From Balneolaceae bacterium (GTDB lineage Bacteria; Bacteroidota; Rhodothermia; Balneolales; Balneolaceae): a stretch of 10,333 bases of DNA. The notes below the pieces were generated by a model, which worked only from the letters and a program-made list of their open reading frames with translations, was not told the origin of the DNA and did no database searches. A program made the translations under genes and the position numbers. The stretch spans positions 1 through 10,333 of the forward strand of contig SKWF01000337.1 of NCBI GenBank assembly GCA_007129085.1, given 5' to 3'. Below are positions 1-6,286 of this stretch, piece after piece (within the stretch, counting starts at the first letter, position 1; each line of letters begins with the position of its first letter).

Positions 1-187
1 CAGCCATAATAAATTCTGCTTCGATGGTCTTTACATCGGCATCCCAACTTCGAACGTTGGCATCACCGTCAATTTTCATTTCGTACCCATCTTGCAGTGT
101 CAGTTCAATGTCTTGGTCTTGTGCGTCTGCAACGTTTACACTAAAAAGAAGTGCAACGATTAATAAAAAAATGGTTTGTGGTTTCAT
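1..187 (-). CDS. YceI-like secreted protein, N-terminal part (cut by window edge)
   Basis: Reading the minus strand from the ATG at 187-185 gives 62 codons that run off the window, so only the N-terminus is visible. Residues 1-22 form a signal peptide: a lysine, then a hydrophobic core, ending ADA before Gln23. The mature part (about residues 25-62) has a beta-strand pattern with 'IDGDANVRSWDAD', which resembles the opening of YceI-fold domains (G-x-S-x-x-H-x-W). That family consists of periplasmic lipocalin-like barrels that bind polyisoprenoids or other amphipathic molecules. Here an Arg-Ser replaces the usual His before the Trp. GGAG (complement of 196-199) lies 8 nt before the ATG, which supports this start and is one of the few good Shine-Dalgarno matches in the window. 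It lies 74 bp behind the porin gene on the same strand, with a hairpin between, so co-transcription is likely but perhaps attenuated. The YceI assignment rests on a short stretch. Confidence 0.65.
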   Translation of the reverse strand, partial: MKPQTIFLLIVALLFSVNVADAQDQDIELTLQDGYEMKIDGDANVRSWDADVKTIEAEFIMA

Positions 188-213
188 GATTATTTCTCCG
201 TTATCTATTAAAG

Positions 214-240
214 AAGTGGGGCACAGTTTGTACCCCACTT
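214..240 (-). terminator. Intercistronic hairpin between porin and YceI-like genes
   Basis: AAGTGGGG (214-221) and CCCCACTT (233-240) are perfect 8-bp inverted repeats. The 11-nt loop can add three more pairs inside after one mismatch. On the minus strand the stem begins 21 nt after the porin stop codon and is followed by CTTTAAT, a poor U-tract. It could be a leaky intrinsic terminator or an mRNA-stabilising 3' structure that lowers expression of the downstream YceI-like gene relative to the porin. The hairpin is directly visible; its function is inferred. Confidence 0.5.
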
Positions 241-261
241 TATTGAGAATTTAAAATTTTG

Positions 262-1539
262 TTAGAAGCTAATGACGGCTTCGAGCATCATGCCGCTGAA
301 TCCTGCTCCTTCAAGCGGGCCGGTGAATCCATCCCGAGATTGGGTCACATATTCAACTTTGGTCAGTACATTTTTGGTCATGAACCATCCGCCGCCTACG
401 TTAAATCGCTCAATTTCAATCTCATTACCGTTGGCTAGTTCGCCATCAACGAGGTTGTAGCGTCCACCGATATAAAAGTCTTCGTCTGACCCAAATCTGT
501 ACAGAAGCTCAGCACCATACTGATTGAAGGATCTGCTTTCGGTTTCGGTTGCCCGCTGGCCAGTTGCTCTTTCATACATTCCGAAAAACTCAAGTCCTTG
601 AAATTTAATGAAGGGGTTGATCACGAATGCAGTTGCTTCACCGCCAATGGGGCCGCCCGGGGCAAATCCCGAAACTGTAAAGTCTGGGGCAAATCTACCG
701 GTAGTAGTTCCGGTGCCTTCAACATTGTAATAGCGTGCTCCGGCAAGGTCACCACCATAGAGTCTGACCGCTTCACTTCCTGGGTTACGATAAAAGGAAC
801 CTGTGAGTCGAACTCTGAGATCCTGATTTACCTGAGTGTCATACCCAAGTTTACCGTACACTGAAGGTTTCGTGGAAATATCACTTTTAATGGTACTTTG
901 TCCCGTCTTACTGTTAGAAAGACCCAGCATGGCGAGGAATCCACCGTCTTTATAGTAAACTTCACCACCTACCTCGTTTGTAAACGCATCCATGATATAG
1001 TTACCTACAAAAGGATTGAATAACGCCTGACCATTGTCTGATCTTCTGAAGTGTGCGTCACCATAGTTCAGCGTCATGTGCCCAACTTTCATGGTCACTT
1101 TATCCATTAGGTTATCAAGAAATCCTTCCTGAATAAAATCTAGACGATCTACCTGCAGATAACCACCTTTCACCCAAGCTTCTGTGTGATTTCGTGATGA
1201 AAGATAGGTACGCAAGTGCATGCGAAGGCCTCTGTGCAGCTGAACATCGATGTCCAGGTTTGAAGTCGCGAGATTGAAGTTTGGCTCAAGTTCCGGGCCT
1301 GCTGCGTCATTTTCTAAAGCCTGAAACTGCAGGGTGTTGGCGCCGCCTATTCGAATTTTAAAACCATCGTATTCAACATCAGTTTCTTTTGATGTTTCAA
1401 ATACGTTGATTCCGGTCATGTCTTGTGATCTGAAATATTGCAGGTCACGATCTTGAGATACTTGTTGAGCGAATGCTCCTTCTCCAATAAAGAAAAGGGT
1501 TACAATAGCTAAGGTTATTTTTGTTATTAGTGTTTTCAT
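262..1539 (-). CDS. Outer-membrane porin-like beta-barrel protein
   Basis: This 425-residue protein starts with a signal peptide (residues 1-24: MKT..., hydrophobic core, AFA before Gln25), so it is exported. The rest is a succession of short amphipathic strands with alternating hydrophobic residues and aromatic girdle residues, separated by Gly/Asn/Asp-rich turns. It ends in '-EAVISF', and a C-terminal Phe is the usual recognition signal for outer-membrane barrel assembly. Size and pattern fit a 16- to 18-strand porin of the phosphate-selective porin (OprO/OprP) or DcaP-like type; I cannot tell the subfamily or the substrate. The ATG has no Shine-Dalgarno but an A-rich leader, common in Bacteroidota-like genomes. 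It lies 200 bp behind the response-regulator gene on the same strand, across a palindrome-rich gap, and just before the YceI-like gene. Barrel call good, substrate unknown. Confidence 0.75.
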   Translation of the reverse strand: MKTLITKITLAIVTLFFIGEGAFAQQVSQDRDLQYFRSQDMTGINVFETSKETDVEYDGFKIRIGGANTLQFQALENDAAGPELEPNFNLATSNLDIDVQLHRGLRMHLRTYLSSRNHTEAWVKGGYLQVDRLDFIQEGFLDNLMDKVTMKVGHMTLNYGDAHFRRSDNGQALFNPFVGNYIMDAFTNEVGGEVYYKDGGFLAMLGLSNSKTGQSTIKSDISTKPSVYGKLGYDTQVNQDLRVRLTGSFYRNPGSEAVRLYGGDLAGARYYNVEGTGTTTGRFAPDFTVSGFAPGGPIGGEATAFVINPFIKFQGLEFFGMYERATGQRATETESRSFNQYGAELLYRFGSDEDFYIGGRYNLVDGELANGNEIEIERFNVGGGWFMTKNVLTKVEYVTQSRDGFTGPLEGAGFSGMMLEAVISF

Positions 1540-1585
1540 AGTTGTGTTTGTTGGGTTTTTAAAAATTCTTTGTGCAGCTGTTATT

Positions 1586-1604
1586 GTTTACTGCGATAGT
1601 AAAC
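1586..1604. promoter_or_regulatory. Perfect palindrome upstream of the porin, possible operator
   Basis: GTTTACT (1586-1592) and AGTAAAC (1598-1604) are exact 7-bp inverted repeats separated by GCGAT. The centre is 56 bp before the porin start codon. The 19-bp size is typical of a dimeric regulator's operator. A further AGTAAAC copy lies at 1698-1704. No T-tract follows on the minus strand, so a terminator is unlikely. The binding protein is unknown; the adjacent response regulator is one candidate. Confidence 0.45.
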
Positions 1605-1673
1605 TCGGAATAACTGCTATCATGAATTGAGAGTATAAACCTGAATGTGGGATAGGGTAGATGATTACACGAC

Positions 1674-1714
1674 TGTAGTGTTTTTCCCTACATTGGGAGT
1701 AAACACTTAGTGTT
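1674..1714. promoter_or_regulatory. Pair of inverted repeats in the regulator-porin gap
   Basis: Two more symmetric sites sit close together. TGTAG (1674-1678) and CTACA (1688-1692) are separated by 9 nt. AACACT (1702-1707) and AGTGTT (1709-1714) are separated by one base, which gives a near-continuous 13-bp palindrome that is too tight to be an RNA hairpin. They start 26 bp beyond the response-regulator stop codon and lie 135-175 bp before the porin start. They may be regulator-binding sites or part of the 3' end of the regulator transcript. No intrinsic terminator with a U-tract is visible for the regulator gene. Confidence 0.3.
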
Positions 1715-1739
1715 GAAATCATAAACTACAATTTTGAGC

Positions 1740-2393
1740 TTATGTAGCCGACCCTTCAACCCACTGTACGGCTTTTCTGAATAGTTCATTTGCACTTTTT
1801 AAGTGCATCTTTTCCTTGATTCGTGCCCGGTAGGTGTCAACCGTTTTTACGGACACATGCAGACGCTCTGCAATCTCTTTTGTGCTTTCGCCTTTTCCTG
1901 TCAGTTCAAAAACTTCCAGTTCGCGATCACTTAATATTTCTAATGGATTATCACCGGTAGACTGACCGGAGGCAATTTTCATAATCAACTGGGAGCCGAT
2001 TTTATCACTTAAATATATTCCGCCGTTTAATATTTGGCGAACGGCGCTCACCAGTACTTCTCCTGCTTCAAGTTTCATTAAATATCCTTTTGCACCGGCA
2101 CGGATAGCCCGCTCGGCGTATAGTTCCTCATCGTGTCGAGAAACCACCAGAATTTTTAATCCCTCCATGTAGCTCAGTAAATTCTTTATCAGTTCAATGC
2201 CGTTCATACCCGGAAGTGAAATATCAATTACGGCGGCATCCGGTTTAAGGTCCGGAATTTCTGATAACGCCTCTTCGGCCGTTTCGCTCTGGCCTATAAC
2301 TTCAAACTCAACATCTGTCTGCAGCGTCATTGCCATCCCTTTTCTCATTAAAGGGTGGTCATCTACGATGTAAATTTTCTTTTTGTCAGCCAT
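1740..2393 (-). CDS. NarL/FixJ-family response regulator (receiver + LuxR-type HTH)
   Basis: The 217-residue protein has the standard two-domain layout of its family. The receiver domain (about residues 6-122) carries the acidic pair Asp11-Asp12, the phosphoacceptor Asp57 in 'VIDISLPGMNG', Ser85 in the Thr/Ser switch position, and Lys107 in 'GYLMKLE'. All catalytic residues are therefore present and it should be phosphorylatable. The C-terminal LuxR/GerE helix-turn-helix (about 152-212) has the typical 'LSDRELEVF' start and the recognition helix region 'LHVSVKTVDTYRARI'. It is most likely a transcription factor activated by the histidine kinase encoded 69 bp upstream on the same strand; HisKA_3 kinases usually pair with this regulator class. 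Targets are unknown, but the palindromes in front of the downstream porin make local control plausible. No Shine-Dalgarno precedes the ATG, only an AT-rich leader. Confidence 0.93.
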   Translation of the reverse strand: MADKKKIYIVDDHPLMRKGMAMTLQTDVEFEVIGQSETAEEALSEIPDLKPDAAVIDISLPGMNGIELIKNLLSYMEGLKILVVSRHDEELYAERAIRAGAKGYLMKLEAGEVLVSAVRQILNGGIYLSDKIGSQLIMKIASGQSTGDNPLEILSDRELEVFELTGKGESTKEIAERLHVSVKTVDTYRARIKEKMHLKSANELFRKAVQWVEGSAT

Positions 2394-2462
2394 GAATTTG
2401 TAACAATTATTGAGAACATTTTTGGAATACGTTGATAAGATATAAAAAACGCCCTTATAATT

Positions 2463-3884
2463 TTAGGCTACATTATTTTCAGTATGATGAAGTGGCATTG
2501 TACAAGTAATAACTGCACCTTTATCGGGCATGTCGCTAATTTCAAGATTCCCTCCAATTAGCTGAGCGCGAAACTGCATAATTCGAACACCTAGTCCGCC
2601 ATCTGAATCCCAATCATCCGGAAAACCGGTGCCGTTATCTGTAACCCGCAGACGGATATGTCGCTCAGTAGAAGCCAGGTCAACCGAAACTTTGGTAGCC
2701 TGCCCATGTTTTACAGCATTACTGACGGCCTCCTGGGCAATTCTATACAAATGAATGGCTTGTGTGGCATCATCAAAATTAAGATTTCCAATAATCTCTA
2801 GCGAGCAATTAATTCCAAAAAGTTTTTCGGCGTGGGTTCGAAGCCGTTCCAGCGCTGCCTCCAGGCCTTTTTTGTCGAACTCCACGGGAACCAATCCGCG
2901 GGCAAGCGTTCGGGCCTGTTCATCGGCCTCTTTAATAAGGTCGGTTATTTCACCGGCATCTTCTGCGGCGGGATGATCTTCGTTGGAAAGTCGTTGAGCC
3001 AGGTTTTTGCTTATAAGGCCGATTCCGGTCAACATCTGGCCGAGGCCGTCGTGGAGATCTTGCCCAATACGCCGTCTTTCGTGCTCACTGATGCGCAAAA
3101 CCTCCTGCTCCAATCGGCGTTGCTCAGTAATATCGCGTACAATGCCGGTGAAAATATGTTGCCCGGGAAGCTTCACTTCACTTACGGCCAGATACATGGG
3201 GAAGGTAGAACCATCCTTTCGACGTCCGGTAACCTCACGGCCTATGCCAATAATTTTACGTTCGCCGGTTTTTTTATAGTGGTCGATATAATCATCGTGC
3301 TCCTCTCTGTACGGCTCGGGCATTAACATTTTTACGTTTTTGCCAATCACTTCAGTCGATTTGTATTGAAACAGCGATTCAGCTGTTTTATTGAAAGACT
3401 GTACAATTCCTCTTGGGTCGATGGTAATAATGGCGTCTACCGTGGTTTCAAGAATGCTTCGTGCCTTGGCTTCGCTCTCTCGAAGCTGCTGTTCGGTGAT
3501 CTGCTGCTGTACTTTTTCGCGCGCCAGTTTTTCGGCAAAAGCCAATCGAATGTGGAGCCGTTTTTCATCATAAATAGACTCGATGATACTTTGATCAACC
3601 CCGGCATCCACAATTTCATCTAAAAATTCGGGTTGACCCTGATCCATAATTGCCACAACGGCCATCCATTTGCCGCGTGAGTGATTTCTGATTTTCCGAC
3701 AAATATCAATAGTATGCTGATTCACACAGCTGAAAATGAGAAGAGACGCATTTTTCTCATCAATCACCTTTTCAATGTCGTCATCAGGAGAGCAAACGGT
3801 AACGGTATGTTTTCGTTTGAGCAGCGCCTGTTTGGCCGTGTGACGAATTTCATCATCCGGCCCAAGTAAAATAGTTTGATTCAT
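2463..3884 (-). CDS. Sensor histidine kinase: pseudo-receiver, FixL-like heme PAS, HisKA_3, HATPase
   Basis: This 473-residue protein has no signal peptide or membrane segment, so it is probably cytoplasmic. Domains in order: (1) residues 3-118, a receiver-like fold with Asp10-Asp11 but Ser52 at the phosphoacceptor position and Glu102 where the conserved Lys should be, so a pseudo-receiver; (2) a helical linker, 119-143; (3) a PAS domain, 140-258, very like the FixL heme PAS, with 'LMPEP', His196 (matching the proximal heme His200 of Bradyrhizobium FixL), 'IIGIGR' with Arg216 (matching distal Arg220), then 'RRKDGSTFPM' and 'FTGIVRDITE'; (4) HisKA_3 dimerisation/phosphotransfer, with His278 in 'DLHDGLGQ'; (5) HATPase_c, with N-box Asn389, G1 'DNGTGF' (416-421) and G2 'GGLGV' (429-433). 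It should autophosphorylate on His278 and pass phosphate to the adjacent response regulator. Heme binding and O2/NO/CO sensing are inferred from conserved residues. FixL Arg206 and His214 correspond here to His202 and Lys210, so ligand affinity may differ. Confidence 0.9.
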   Translation of the reverse strand: MNQTILLGPDDEIRHTAKQALLKRKHTVTVCSPDDDIEKVIDEKNASLLIFSCVNQHTIDICRKIRNHSRGKWMAVVAIMDQGQPEFLDEIVDAGVDQSIIESIYDEKRLHIRLAFAEKLAREKVQQQITEQQLRESEAKARSILETTVDAIITIDPRGIVQSFNKTAESLFQYKSTEVIGKNVKMLMPEPYREEHDDYIDHYKKTGERKIIGIGREVTGRRKDGSTFPMYLAVSEVKLPGQHIFTGIVRDITEQRRLEQEVLRISEHERRRIGQDLHDGLGQMLTGIGLISKNLAQRLSNEDHPAAEDAGEITDLIKEADEQARTLARGLVPVEFDKKGLEAALERLRTHAEKLFGINCSLEIIGNLNFDDATQAIHLYRIAQEAVSNAVKHGQATKVSVDLASTERHIRLRVTDNGTGFPDDWDSDGGLGVRIMQFRAQLIGGNLEISDMPDKGAVITCTMPLHHTENNVA

Positions 3885-3905
3885 AGATCTATATTTTCTT
3901 TAGTT

Positions 3906-4087
3906 GGAGGCTTTGAAAAACATAGAGATACTTCGACTTCATTCGTCGCTCCGCTTCTCATTGCGCTCAGTATGACGTTAACCGTCACATTGAGCGTAAC
4001 GTAACGAAGCCGGTGTTTTTCCGGTCCCGATCCTTCGGGGTGGAGTGAAGTCGAAATGTCATCACTTTAAGGTTTTTCAATGCCTCC
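3906..4087. repeat. 182-bp palindromic (MITE/REP-like) repeat element
   Basis: The ends are imperfect inverted repeats of 16 bp with one mismatch: GGAGGCTTTGAAAAAC (3906-3921) and GTTTTTCAATGCCTCC (4072-4087). Inside are nested inverted pairs: TTCGACTTC (3932-3940) with GAAGTCGAA (4047-4055); CGCTCA-3nt-TGACG (3964-3977) with CGTCA-3nt-TGAGCG (3983-3996); and a small CCCGA/TCGGG hairpin (4026-4039). The element could fold into a long cruciform-like structure. A tandem CGTAA duplication sits at 3995-4004. It has no coding capacity and no clear target-site duplication. The composition ('ACTTCGACTTC...CGCTCA...TGACG') recalls short dispersed palindromes of Bacteroidota-type genomes; that comparison is from memory. 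It ends 21 bp before the kinase start codon, so it forms most of the kinase's upstream region. Confidence 0.7.
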
Positions 4088-4154
4088 GGGTTGATGAATG
4101 TATAGCCTTCGTCTGAAAAAATACAGCATCGATATCATAATATGGGACACTGAT

Positions 4155-4188
4155 ATTGGGGATGAGAAATTTGAAGGGGATAATTTTG
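4155..4188 (+). promoter_or_regulatory. Candidate Bacteroidota-type promoter for argBCJ
   Basis: TAATTTTG at 4181-4188 matches the Bacteroidota -7 consensus TAnnTTTG. An ATTG at 4155-4158 lies 22 bp upstream, roughly where the -33 TTTG element belongs, but matches it only in part. Transcription would start near 4195, giving a leader of about 85 nt before argB. The rest of 4088-4280 holds only weak short inverted repeats and no convincing ORF on either strand. Confidence 0.4.
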
Positions 4189-4280
4189 TGCGTCATAAAA
4201 TATCGGCACTAACGATTTCGCTTTCATTGCCTTACATTAAAGCAGAATAGAAACGGACATTTGAAACAGAACATACCCGG

Positions 4281-5156
4281 GTGGAATTAGATAAAAAACG
4301 TATTATGGAATCAGCTGACCCCGAGCTGTTAAAAAAACTGCAAGGGAAAACGGTGCTTATCAAATTTGGCGGTAATGCCATGGTCAATGATGCCGCAAGG
4401 GATAGCGTACTTCGTCAGATTGCGGGGTTGAAAGAGGTTGGCCTTTTGCCGGTTGTGGTTCATGGGGGCGGGCCATTCATCAAAAAGATGCTGGATGATG
4501 CCGGTATTAAATCGGAATTTATTGGCGGCCACCGTGTAACCGAGCGAAACGCCATGCAGGTTGTAGAGCTGGCGCTTTCAGGGCGGGTAAATGGCGAAGT
4601 TGTAAAAGAGTTAAACAAACTGAATGCCGGAGCAGTCGGCCTCTCAGGTAAAGACGGGCCGATGGTTGTGGCATCGAAGCGGCAACACTCCATCACAAAA
4701 AACAAAAAAGTTCACAACGTTGATCTCGGGTTTGTCGGCGACGTAAAATCGGTGGATACAACTATTATTGAGGAGCTTTTGAAGCTCAACTACCTGCCGG
4801 TGATTTCGCCCATAGCGGCCGGAGAAGATGGCGAGGATTATAACGTAAATGCCGATATGTGCGCGGGGCACCTGGCCGGAGCATTGAACGCCGAGGCGTT
4901 TGTTGCCATTACTAATATAGATGGGTTACTGCGGGATGTAGACGATCCCAACTCAAAAATTGAAACACTCTCCGCAGAGGAGGCAGAAGCCCTTTTCGGC
5001 ACGGTGATTCAAGGCGGCATGATTCCGAAAATTGAAGCGTGTATAATCGGGTTAAAAAGCGGCGTGAAAGCGGCGCATATTGTAAATGGCGCAACAGAAT
5101 CATCACTTATTAATCAACTGTTAACGAATTCAAAACCGGGTACAACCATAGAGTAA
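4281..5156 (+). CDS. argB: N-acetylglutamate kinase
   Basis: ArgB phosphorylates N-acetyl-L-glutamate with ATP, the second step of arginine biosynthesis, in the cytosol. The 291-residue protein has the amino-acid-kinase fold landmarks: 'IKFGGNAM' (27-34, ATP-binding lysine), 'HGGGP' (61-65), 'NVNAD' (188-192, substrate binding) and 'GGMIPKIEA' (from 245). Length is normal for the family. The start is ambiguous. GTG at 4281 gives the full length; ATG at 4305 (residue 9) would give 283 residues. No Shine-Dalgarno favours either, and a stop codon at 4248 limits any further extension. The longer form keeps about 21 residues before 'GKTVLIKFGG', like the N-terminal helix of arginine-inhibited hexameric NAGKs, so feedback inhibition by arginine is possible but inferred. 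argC starts 4 bp after its stop, which indicates one transcript. Confidence 0.96.
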   Translation: MELDKKRIMESADPELLKKLQGKTVLIKFGGNAMVNDAARDSVLRQIAGLKEVGLLPVVVHGGGPFIKKMLDDAGIKSEFIGGHRVTERNAMQVVELALSGRVNGEVVKELNKLNAGAVGLSGKDGPMVVASKRQHSITKNKKVHNVDLGFVGDVKSVDTTIIEELLKLNYLPVISPIAAGEDGEDYNVNADMCAGHLAGALNAEAFVAITNIDGLLRDVDDPNSKIETLSAEEAEALFGTVIQGGMIPKIEACIIGLKSGVKAAHIVNGATESSLINQLLTNSKPGTTIE

Positions 5157-5160
5157 TATT

Positions 5161-6240
5161 ATGGCAAAAGGATCAACAAAACGAGATGTAGAACGCAGAA
5201 AGAAATCGAAATTTAAAGTTGGAGTGGTAGGCGCCACCGGCTATACCGGCGTAGAGCTCATTCGGCTGCTCTTTCTTCATCCCGATGTGAGCCTCGAAAT
5301 TATCACATCACAATCTAAAGCCGGTAAAAAGATCTCCGAACTTCAGCCGTCGCTCGAAGGCATTTTCGACAAAGAGCTGGAGCCGATGGAGAATATTAAA
5401 GATCATGAATTGGATCTTGTGTTTTTAGCTCTTCCTCACCGTGTGTCGATGGATTTTGTGAAAGATCACGGGCTTGATGATTTTCGAATTATTGATCTCT
5501 CCGGGGATTTTCGGCTCGATTCTGCAACGCTCTACGAAAAATGGTACGAAAAAGAGCACGTCTGCCCGGAGTATATCGAACAGTCGGCGTATGGAATGCC
5601 GGAGCTCAACCGCGATACCATCAGAAATTCCGATCTTGTAGCGAATCCCGGGTGCTATCCAACGTCTACAATTTTGGCGCTGCTACCGCTGGTTAAAGGA
5701 GGAATCATCGACCCGAAATCGGTAATTGTAGACTCTAAATCGGGAGTAACAGGAGCCGGTGCGTCGCCCAAAACATTTACCCATTTTCCCAACCAGTTTG
5801 GAAACTTTTTTGCGTACGGCTTAAAGCATCATCGCCACACGCCGGAGATCGAAACCATTTTGGGAACCGTATCGAATGATCCGCTGCAGGTGCAGTTTAC
5901 TCCGCACTTGCTGCCGATTGATCGCGGAATTTTAACCACAACATATTCGCAGCCGATAAAAGCGATAAATGAAGAGCTCGTACAAGATGCATTTTTAAAT
6001 TTTTACGAGAAGGAGCATTTTGTACGGGTAATTGATCAGCCGCCCACGATTAAAAATGTACGCGGGTCGAACTATTGCGATGTTTATGCCACGTATGATG
6101 AACGCACCGGCCGGGTGATTACCATATCAGCCATTGATAATCTGATGAAAGGCGCGGCGGGGCAGGCGGTTCAAAACATGAACCTGATGTTTGGTTTGAT
6201 TGAGAAAAAAGGCCTCGAAAGCCCTCCGCTTAATCCATAG
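5161..6240 (+). CDS. argC: N-acetyl-gamma-glutamyl-phosphate reductase
   Basis: ArgC reduces N-acetylglutamyl phosphate to the semialdehyde with NADPH, the step after ArgB. Visible landmarks are the nucleotide-binding glycine loop 'GATGYTG' (24-30), the catalytic cysteine Cys165 in 'NPGCYPT', 'SKSGVTGAGASPK' and the conserved 'HRHTPEIE' (224-231) with the catalytic His. At 359 residues it is slightly long because a basic stretch (residues 1-17, eight Lys/Arg) precedes the usual 'KVGVVGATG' start. No nearer in-frame Met exists, so the extension is probably genuine. Its ATG lies 4 bp after the argB stop, and argJ follows after 46 bp with no terminator between. Confidence 0.96.
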   Translation: MAKGSTKRDVERRKKSKFKVGVVGATGYTGVELIRLLFLHPDVSLEIITSQSKAGKKISELQPSLEGIFDKELEPMENIKDHELDLVFLALPHRVSMDFVKDHGLDDFRIIDLSGDFRLDSATLYEKWYEKEHVCPEYIEQSAYGMPELNRDTIRNSDLVANPGCYPTSTILALLPLVKGGIIDPKSVIVDSKSGVTGAGASPKTFTHFPNQFGNFFAYGLKHHRHTPEIETILGTVSNDPLQVQFTPHLLPIDRGILTTTYSQPIKAINEELVQDAFLNFYEKEHFVRVIDQPPTIKNVRGSNYCDVYATYDERTGRVITISAIDNLMKGAAGQAVQNMNLMFGLIEKKGLESPPLNP

Positions 6241-6286
6241 AAAAGTTTTTAAATCACATTAAATACCACAGAAAAACAAGTTTACG

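Noticed and set aside
1540..1739. FNR/FixK-type (TTGAT-N4-ATCAA) or NarL heptamer sites upstream of the porin
   Set aside because: No convincing match to the FNR/FixK consensus; TACYNMT-like fragments such as TACCCTA occur but are too degenerate to call.
2832..3326. Long plus-strand open frame opposite the kinase
   Set aside because: It lies entirely antisense to a strongly supported kinase with intact motifs, has no recognisable domain, and is a frame shadow.
4091..4125. Possible arginine-repressor (ARG) box upstream of argB (TGAAT, TGTAT/ATACA symmetry)
   Set aside because: Only one half resembles the TGAAT half-site; the matching ATTCA half is absent, and the TGTAT/ATACA arms are short and widely spaced.
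4137..4156. AATAT/ATATT inverted repeat before the argB promoter
   Set aside because: Five AT-only pairs around 9 nt are expected by chance in AT-rich intergenic DNA.
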